DNA of 64,000 bases, from assembly GCA_021397835.1 (NCBI GenBank), contig JAJFZO010000742.1:2861001-2925000 (forward strand), written 5' to 3'. Below, one piece after another: positions 57,490 through 64,000 of the stretch (position 1 is its first letter; each line of letters opens with the position of its first letter). A program made the position numbers and the translations under genes. The notes beneath the pieces were generated by a model, which was not told the origin of the DNA, made no database searches, and saw only the letters and a program-made list of their open reading frames with translations. This DNA is from Moringa oleifera (lineage: Eukaryota; Streptophyta; Magnoliopsida; Brassicales; Moringaceae).

Positions 57490-58560
57490 CCATCTTTTTT
57501 TGCTCGAATCACTTAAGTCCTTGGGCTGCTAGTATTCGGTAAGGGCCTTCCCAGTTAGGTGCAAGCTTACTGATGGCATCCATTAGGTTTAATACACTAG
57601 TCTTCCATAGTACTAGGTTTTCGACATTGAAGACTTTTCTTTAAACTCACCTGTTGTATAGTCTAATCACCTTTTGTTTGTAAACGACCATTCGCATACT
57701 TGCTTCCCCTCTTTATTCATTCAAGAGATTTAGGTTGGCTTAGAAGGCTTCCAAGTTTTTTACTTCATCACAATAAGTAGTATAGTAGCTGCTTAGGCCA
57801 ATTTCCAATGGTATCACGATCTCCGTCCTAAAGGTAGCAAAAAAAAGGTTTCATCAGTTGTCTTTTTGATAGTTGTGTGGTATGCAAAGAACACTGTAAA
57901 GCTCTTTAGCCTAAGATGTATTTGCAACATCTAACTTAGTTTTAAGGGCTTTGCAATATTGTTTTATTTGTCACCTCTGCTTGTCTATTAGCTTTGAAGT
58001 TAGCCCATAGTTTTGAACCACTACTTAATTTGAAGTTGGTTGCGATAAGCCTTAAACCTATCACTTTGAAATTAATGGCTATTGGCTATGATTTTAGATA
58101 CCTTGAACCTACACACTATGAATTGCTAAATGAAGTGCCATGCTCTTTTTTCTATGATAGATGCTAATGAATCAGCTTCAACCCATTTTGTAAAATACTC
58201 GATAGTTATTATAACAAATTTTTTTCGTTAATGGTGATAAGAAAAAGGTCCTATAAGGTCTGTCCCCCATTATGAGAAAGGTCAGGGAATATATGTAGGG
58301 TTAATGGGGGTTACTAGCAACTAAAAAACAAGTGCTTGTTTTAGACAGGTCTCAGATTGTTAGACGTGCCTTCGCGAGTCCTCTCGTAAGGTGGCCATAG
58401 TAGCCTTTATCTTAACACTCTATGGGTGAGGGCTATCACCTTGATATAGGTATGGCATAACCTTTCATGGACTTCCGAAAGGGCATATTACTGGGTTGTT
58501 GGTAACGAAAGAATGAGAAGGTATTCGATTAATAATATAGTTAGTCATCTATTATTATAT
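57490..58560 (-). pseudogene. Ty3/gypsy integrase remnant
   Basis: Read leftward: zinc-binding part near 58,370-58,470 (ALSEVHERLCHT), core WGTDLIGPF near 58,240 and TKWVEADSLASI near 58,170, NRQAEVTNKTIL near 57,945, FRTEIVIPLEIGLSS near 57,820, and a C-terminal LAPNWEGPYRI near 57,550. The order and the last motif are typical of Tat-lineage integrase. The first core Asp is present, but the segment around the second is altered (ATNFKLSS). Many stops and frameshifts; inactive. Confidence 0.85.
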
Positions 58561-58689
58561 ACCTTGAAGCCTAGGTCTTTATCCTTTTGGACTTTTTATG
58601 ATCTCGAGGAAAGTACCATCCAAGAGATATATAATCATCATGGTTGAACAATTTGCTTATTTACTGATAGGGAGTATTTTCGATTGCTT

Positions 58690-59110
58690 AATGTTGGGAG
58701 TAGTCATGATTTTGACAAAAGGGGTTCTTGACTAAGAGGTCCTCATATTAATATCTTAAAGAAGGCATTTGCTTGGGCATTATCATCTTTCCAAAGTTGA
58801 TTGATTGTGAATTCTTTGATCCTTTGGCTAGGACTTGGACCTTCTTGTGGGTATTGCAACATTCTTAGCTCATGTGCCTCGAACCTTCCCATGACTTGAT
58901 TCATGACAAGTTAGGAATCACTATATGCATGTACCTTGGTGGCTTTCACCTTTTTGGCTATCCTATGTCCTTCAAGGAAGACTTCATATTCAATATCGTT
59001 GTTTGAAGTAAGAAATGCGAGTGTGATGGCGTATTTGAGGTCTTCCTTCTGAGGGCCAAGAAGGACAATGTTGATGTTATTTCTATCTTTGTTGGCCACC
59101 TCGTCCACCT
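58690..59110 (-). pseudogene. Second RNase H domain
   Basis: Open frame 58,911-59,108 reads NINIVLLGPQKEDLKYAITL, SNNDIEYEVFLEGHRIAKK, KVHAYSDS-stop, followed by LVMNQVMGRFE. The NDIEYE and YSDS blocks carry acidic catalytic positions of RNase H. A second RNase H between the RT-linked one and integrase is a mark of the Tat group (Ogre, Retand and relatives). Confidence 0.8.
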
Positions 59111-59149
59111 AAAGCTCTGAAAAGGATACTTGGGAGGTTGTATTAGGAA

Positions 59150-60400
59150 GTTCTTTTTTTAGGACTACTTCTAGTAACTTATTTGAGGGCAGCTTCGCCC
59201 TTGCCTTAGGCTTGAGGAACTAGAGGGGTTGCCTCTTCTAGGATGGAGCATTTCACTATAAAATTGATGAGGATTTGTGCCTTGATGCCTGTATAGAGTT
59301 TGTAATTAATATCGAAATCTCCAATTTCATGAACTAGTAGACCATCTGTCCTTAGGTTTTAGGTTTATGGAGTACTTGGTGGAGAGGTTCATTAGTGAAG
59401 ACAATGATCGTATGCACTTAAAAGTAGGGTCAAAGCTTCTTTGTCGCATTGACCAACTCATAGGTGATCTTTTAAACCTTCATACATCTGACTGTAACAT
59501 CTTGCAAGATGTTGCTTACATAATAAATTGGTTTCTATTTACCATCTACTTTAATTAGTATAATGCTCTCAGCTTCTATGGAAGCCACAAAATAGAGGTA
59601 GAGTACTCCACCTACTTATGGTCGCGAGAGGAGTGATAGGCTTTAAAAGTAGTCCTTGAGTTGTTAGAAAGCTTTCTGACACTAAGATGTCCACTAGAAT
59701 TCCTTCACATTCCTTAATATTTGAAAAAATGAAAAGGAAGACACATTTCAACCAACTTGCAAAAAAAGTAACAACAAGTTATTGTCCTTCTTATGAGCAT
59801 CTAAACTTCTTTGATGTTTTGAGGGAGTTTCATATTTGATATGGCCTATATCTTTTCTTGGTTGGTCGCAATACCTTTTTCAGTGATCATGAAACCCAAA
59901 AATTTATTCGAAGACACTCTAAAAGAACACTTAAATAGATTGAGCTTCATTTGGAACTACTGAAAGGCATTAAATGTTTTTTGGAGGTCTCGAACATGGT
60001 CCTCCTTATTCTTATTTTTAATGATCACGTCCACATGGGCCTCCATATTTCATCCAAGTTTGACTCGTAAACCTTATTCACCAAACATTGATGAGTTATG
60101 CCTGCATTCTTAAGATCAAAAAACGTGGCATTATAACACTAAGTTCCAAATTCAATAATGGAAGAAGAATTTTCCTCATGTCGAGGATCCATTTGGATAT
60201 GATTATATCCTGAGTATGCATCCATGAAGCTAAGAAGTAAATACCTAGACATATTGTTTACAAGCCGGTCAATCCGTGGAAAGGGGTAGTTTTCTTTTGG
60301 GTATGCTTTATTAAGATCGACAAAGTCGATGCACATATGCCAGTTGTTGTTATGTTTCCTGACCATTACCATGTTGGATAGTTATTCAGAGTACTAAATG
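59150..60400 (-). pseudogene. Ty3/gypsy reverse transcriptase-RNase H remnant
   Basis: Frame 60,139-60,372: WHMCIDFVDLNKAYPKENYP, FPRIDRLVN, LLSFMDAYSGYNHIQM, so the first catalytic Asp (FMDAYSG) is kept. The active-site YVDD is replaced near 60,030 by HVDV, losing the last Asp. RNase H-linked motifs follow in broken frames (KPIYYVSNILQDVTVR near 59,530; VHTIIVFTNEPLHQVLHKP near 59,380). Dead copy. Confidence 0.9.
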
Positions 60401-60870
60401 TCATGGATGAATCCAACTTCTAGTAGGGTTCTAACTTCTTTCTTTATTAGCACTTGAGTTTCTCTAATGAAGTTCTTCCTCTTCTGTTTAATTGGTACCA
60501 CCATGGAATTGACCCTTAAATGATGCACTATGACCTCGAGGTCTATGCCGAGCATATATGATGTTCTCTATAGGACCACATCACTATGCGATGCTAAGAA
60601 CATGGATATTTTGGTCCTTTCCTCTTGAGATAAGAAGCTTTCGATGTGGGTGATTTGAGCTTGTTCATGAACAACCATGATGTCCTGTAACTGTTTGATG
60701 GCTTAGGCTTTCTTGAGCTGTCTGGATCCCATTGATCCAAGCTAAATGTGCTTGTGAGCTTGGTCTTTCCTTTGAGTGACATCATGAAATAGCTTCTAAT
60801 TAGCTATTGATTGCCCTTAATGATTTCTATGACGATGAGGGTAGGAAATTTCATAACCAAGTGATACGTT
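60400..60870 (-). pseudogene. Protease-RT linker
   Basis: Frame 60,594-60,785 (SLKGKTKLTSTFSLDQWDP) lies between protease and RT. Motif-poor; assigned by position. Confidence 0.5.
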
Positions 60871-61262
60871 AAGGTTTTAGAATGTTGAAAGTCAGCCTTC
60901 CAACAATGACATTATAAGCTATTAGTGCTGTTATGACATGGAAAGTTGTAAGAACTGTGATTGTTTTGTCTCTAGTACTTGCTATCACCGATAGCTTAAT
61001 GACTCCTTCGCTAAGAACCTCCTCATCGCTAAAAACTTATGAGAGGTCTATCAGAAGGCATGAACCTATATATTATTAAACCTAAATTTAAGAACATCTA
61101 GTAGTACAAGATGTTTGTTGAGTTCCCGGTGTCCAACAACACTCTCTTTACATCATAATTAGCAATGAGAAAGGTAATGACTAGTGCATAGTCACAGGGA
61201 GTTAAAACTCTTTGTAAGTCTTCTTGTGTAAAGGATACGACCTCTTTATCTCAATTCTTGTG
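60870..61262 (-). pseudogene. Retroelement aspartic protease remnant
   Basis: Reads SFTQEDLQRVLTPCDYALVI, IANYDVKRVLLDTGNSTNIL then a stop, and further left HVITALIAYNVIVGRLTFN. The DTG catalytic triad is intact, and AYNVIVGR matches the conserved C-terminal loop of this family. Internal stop and shift. Confidence 0.85.
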
Positions 61263-61599
61263 AGGTTCTAGTTAATGTTCCCATCTTTACCTTAGGAAGT
61301 CATTTCTCCCTTTAATGCTACTCCACCAGCCAAGACATTAATGAACCTTTGATCATGATTTTGGGCCTGTTTGGGATTAGTAAGAAACTATTATTTTGAA
61401 GGGAAGGGGTGCTGGCGGAATTGAACGTTATCTATGTTCTCGAGGTTGCCACCTTGGCTTGGCATTTCAAGCAAGTTTCTTGGGGGAAGGGGCGGAAGGG
61501 GAATCCCTCCTTTTGCCTATTTTTTCTTAACTTTTTATCCTATCAATAAAGTGAGAGATTGTTCTCTTCTTATCAGGTTTTCTATTTCTTCCTTTAAGA

Positions 61600-62450
61600 T
61601 CTGTAGTCTTTAGCATCGTGATCGTTTTCATTATGAAAGCGACACCACTTTCTACAATCTCTATGAGCTGGGTCTACAAGCATTAAGGGTAGCTTTCAAA
61701 TTCTAAAATCATCCTTAATAATTCAATAAAGTTGCCCCTTAGAGACGTTAGAGGGGTATATCTCATTTCTTTTTTTATGGGATCTTATCTTCATGAGCTC
61801 CTTCTCCACTTACTCTTGGTATTGCAATTTGAGACTTCCTCTTAGGAGTTACTTGGGAGGGGTTGGAAGCCATTAGATTTTATATTATTTCAAATTTCCT
61901 TTTAGCATCCTTTTCTTGGTTGATACATTTTTTTACTGCGATTAGTAATGCATCTGTGGTCTTAGACATACTCCTACTTAAAGCATTATCAAATGGACGC
62001 AATTGTAGCCCTTCTTTAACTGTCGAGATTGCAACTATCTATTGGAGCTTTTTCATCTATAAAGTGGCCCAATACCTTTGCATAAATTCTCATTAAGGCT
62101 TACAACGTTTCTATTTAACTCTAAAGAGGTTAGATTAGTATTTTTTTCTTAATCACTATTGACGAACTTGGATAAGAGAAGTTGTCTGAATGCTTGAAAG
62201 TTGTCGATTGTACTGGCTCCAAGGATGAATACTATGACCTAGTAGCCTTGGTAAGTGTCATTGAAAAATAATCCACATAACATTTCGTCGAGAGTTCCTT
62301 ATACTACCATAAGAGTCCTGAAGCGCTCTTAATGGTCTTTTGGATTAAAGGTTCCATCATAAGAACCATGGTGAGTATGTTGAATTTCGATGACATAGGT
62401 GCTTGAAGGATATCTTAAGTGAAAATAAAGACAAACTCTAGACCATTGGA
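61600..62450 (-). pseudogene. Gag remnant
   Basis: Reads GSYDGTFNPKDH near 62,360, then a stop, ERFRTLMVV, and STIDNFQAFRQLLLSKFVNS near 62,180: the retrotransposon gag core. Near 61,640 KWCRFHNENDHDAKDYR matches the small histidine-rich motif at the gag end in this group. Several stops derive from single changes. Confidence 0.8.
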
Positions 62451-63050
62451 ACTGTGGCCTTCTTCTTCATTTTTTTTAGTTCAAGAAAGTTACTTGTTTC
62501 TTCAAGCTTTTATAATTTGAGTTGTCGGGCAGGAAACCTCTTGGATATGAGTTAACTAAGGTTTCGGCCACCTTCTACTTTTTCTCTTGGACTAGGTTGG
62601 TTCTAATAGCAGAACCTCTCTTTGGTCTAACTTCACTAGCCTCCTCATGTGGCATTGGGTCTTCTTGATTTCCTAAACAAAAAGGTAAAGGCTAGGAAGG
62701 TTACAATAAGCAAGCTCTAAGGAGCATTGTTGACCAATCAAAGCTTGGAAAAGCTAGGTCATATACCTAGCCTTCTAATCTAAGGCCATGAGATGATCCT
62801 CTATTAGATGTAAGGGTGGAATTTTTAGGTTTCTTGAAAATTTTGGTAGGAATTCTTAGGTTTTTAATAAAAAAAAAAGTTGTTAGATCATCGTAAGGAG
62901 AGTCAACATGGTGAGGGGCAAGAGTACTAGGCAAGAAAGGTGAGCAAACACAGATCTCACAATTGGGGGAGGCCAAATCTTGGGAGCCATTACCAACAAA
63001 AATCCAACCACCATAGGGTTGAGGAGGTATAAAATGCAAGAATAGGTAAG
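62450..63050 (-). pseudogene. Gag N-terminal / leader region
   Basis: Holds a frame reading DPMPHEEASEVRPKRGSAIR near 62,620 and a 90-codon frame 62,767-63,039 without known domains (PPQPYGGWIFVGNGSQDLAS). I could not locate the 5' LTR or primer-binding site; it may be lost or displaced by the hAT element. Confidence 0.45.
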
Positions 63051-63240
63051 GCGCAACTATGATGGATGAATGGCAAAAGCCATGGGCACTTTGGGTTGCT
63101 CATTAACTAGATCTTGATTCGAAGATGATCTCATGAGACAAAGAGCCATGACTTTTTATTCGAAAGTATCCGCAGACGATGTCAATTAATGATATGAAAA
63201 ACGATAAGGAAAGTTAGGCCTTCTATAAGTAAGATTTTGC

Positions 63241-64000
63241 CACTAAAGGTGAGTATTTGATTAATTCAATTTAAAAATTTTAAAAACCAAATTAATTGAA
63301 TTTCTTTAAAAATTAACCAAAACCAACTGAATATGGAAGATAATCAATTTAAGTGAAATGAATTTTTTTAATTGATTTAATCGGTAAACGAACAAACCAA
63401 AAATTTATTTAAACTCAAATTTTATATTTTCAACTTTTGAGCTACTTTAAAGATTGAACAATAATTTACAAATAAAATATATATGATATATCATTAACAA
63501 CCTATTTATATTGATGAAATATACAATTGAACTTTATTTCAATAACATCCCTATATATATGGTACTGCAAAAACATTAAATAATAAAATTATATTTAAAT
63601 GATATCTAGGCTTTTCATATAATATCTTAATAACTAATATTTCTTTTTTTATAGTACTCAATCAATAAAGAAAAAGAAAATCAAAAAGCAAAGGTCAATC
63701 CACTACCAAAATCTCAACTATATGAGTTTCAAAACTAATAGTAATAAAATAAATTACCTTGAAATATCAATACATTTCCATACTAATCAATTGTAACATC
63801 AAATGCAAGTTTTGAAAAATCAATAAACGTATAATCAAATTTGTTATTAAGAAATTTGTTATCAAGCTTATCCAATAAAGATTAATAATTAAAAAAAATA
63901 AAATAATCAAATAAACAAATTAATTACCCATATCAAGTTTTTCAAGCTCTACCAAATCCTCCAAAATGACATCAAAACATGAAGATCCACGTAGCCAATC
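63241..64000 (-). mobile_element. hAT transposon 3' end, continues beyond the window
   Basis: The left end reads CACTAAAGGTGAGTATTTG and continues with repeated AATTCAATTT/ACCAAATTAATTGAA words, the degenerate form of the GGTGAGTATTCGGTT-type ends of plant hAT elements. The last bases (64,000 to 63,920, minus) are an open frame DWLRGSSCFDVILEDLVELE, KLDMGN-stop, which resembles the C-terminal end of hAT transposases (QDWLRxS...EELEKLE). The element is on the minus strand and its body lies to the right. Confidence 0.65.

Noticed and set aside
59367..59558. 63-codon plus ORF
   Set aside because: Antisense of the RNase H part of the minus-strand gypsy pol.
63241..63920. 5' LTR of the gypsy element
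   Set aside because: Sequence resembles hAT subterminal repeats, runs into an hAT-like C-terminus, and has no matching repeat left of 57 kb.
1..64000. tRNA or rRNA genes
   Set aside because: No cloverleaf boxes or conserved rRNA stretches were noticed on either strand by eye; a tRNAscan-SE run would settle it.

Overview
This is a plant nuclear DNA window: AT-rich, full of transposon debris, with plant-type ankyrin/PGG gene remnants, plant CACTA and hAT elements, and a plant Ty3/gypsy element of Tat type. The species cannot be fixed from the sequence. I found no intact host gene, tRNA or rRNA. All boundaries were read by eye and should be taken as good to about 20-50 bp; no alignment was computed.

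Positions 1-53,900 are an array of decayed, multiplied ankyrin-repeat membrane-protein genes (ITN1/BDA1/ACD6-like: N-terminal ankyrin repeats, C-terminal PGG domain with membrane helices). One ancestral module explains most of it. Read in + coordinates for a minus-strand gene, its order is: exon 2 (last ankyrin repeat, PGG domain, stop), intron, exon 1 (ankyrin repeats), 5' flank, a ~200-bp tandem repeat, a conserved block U, a conserved spacer I, and then a TTCTTCAC-rich, CACTA-like element (called Fb here) that abuts the stop codon of the next copy. Long modules lie at about 4.4-8.6 kb and 28.9-32.4 kb. A short module (exon 2, spacer I, Fb; about 1.7-1.9 kb) arose by loss of exon 1 through U and has been amplified. 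Gene copies lie on the minus strand at 0.4-10.7 and 24.9-40.9 kb. Copies on the plus strand lie at 12.7-20 and 45.8-53.9 kb, so the cluster is built of inverted blocks.

Larger duplications overlie this: 2.0-10.5 kb repeats at 26.3-35.2 kb, 17.7-24.2 kb repeats at 43.9-51.8 kb, and 24.2-26.3 kb repeats at 31.7-33.8 kb. Three CACTA-type families are present. Fb is found throughout. A 1.2-kb element lies at 41,429-42,630 with a 3-bp target duplication and an empty site nearby. A 4.4-kb element lies at 48,172-52,560, with a truncated copy at 20,572-24,219, and carries remnants of a Ulp1-type (C48) cysteine protease.

Positions 53,900-64,000 are retroelement territory. A SIRE/Maximus-like copia LTR is probable at 54.2-55.4 kb. 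A degraded Tat-lineage Ty3/gypsy element lies on the minus strand (gag, protease, RT-RNase H, a second RNase H, integrase), with a plus-strand antisense ORF and a 43-bp minisatellite downstream of pol. The right edge holds the 3' end of an hAT transposon.
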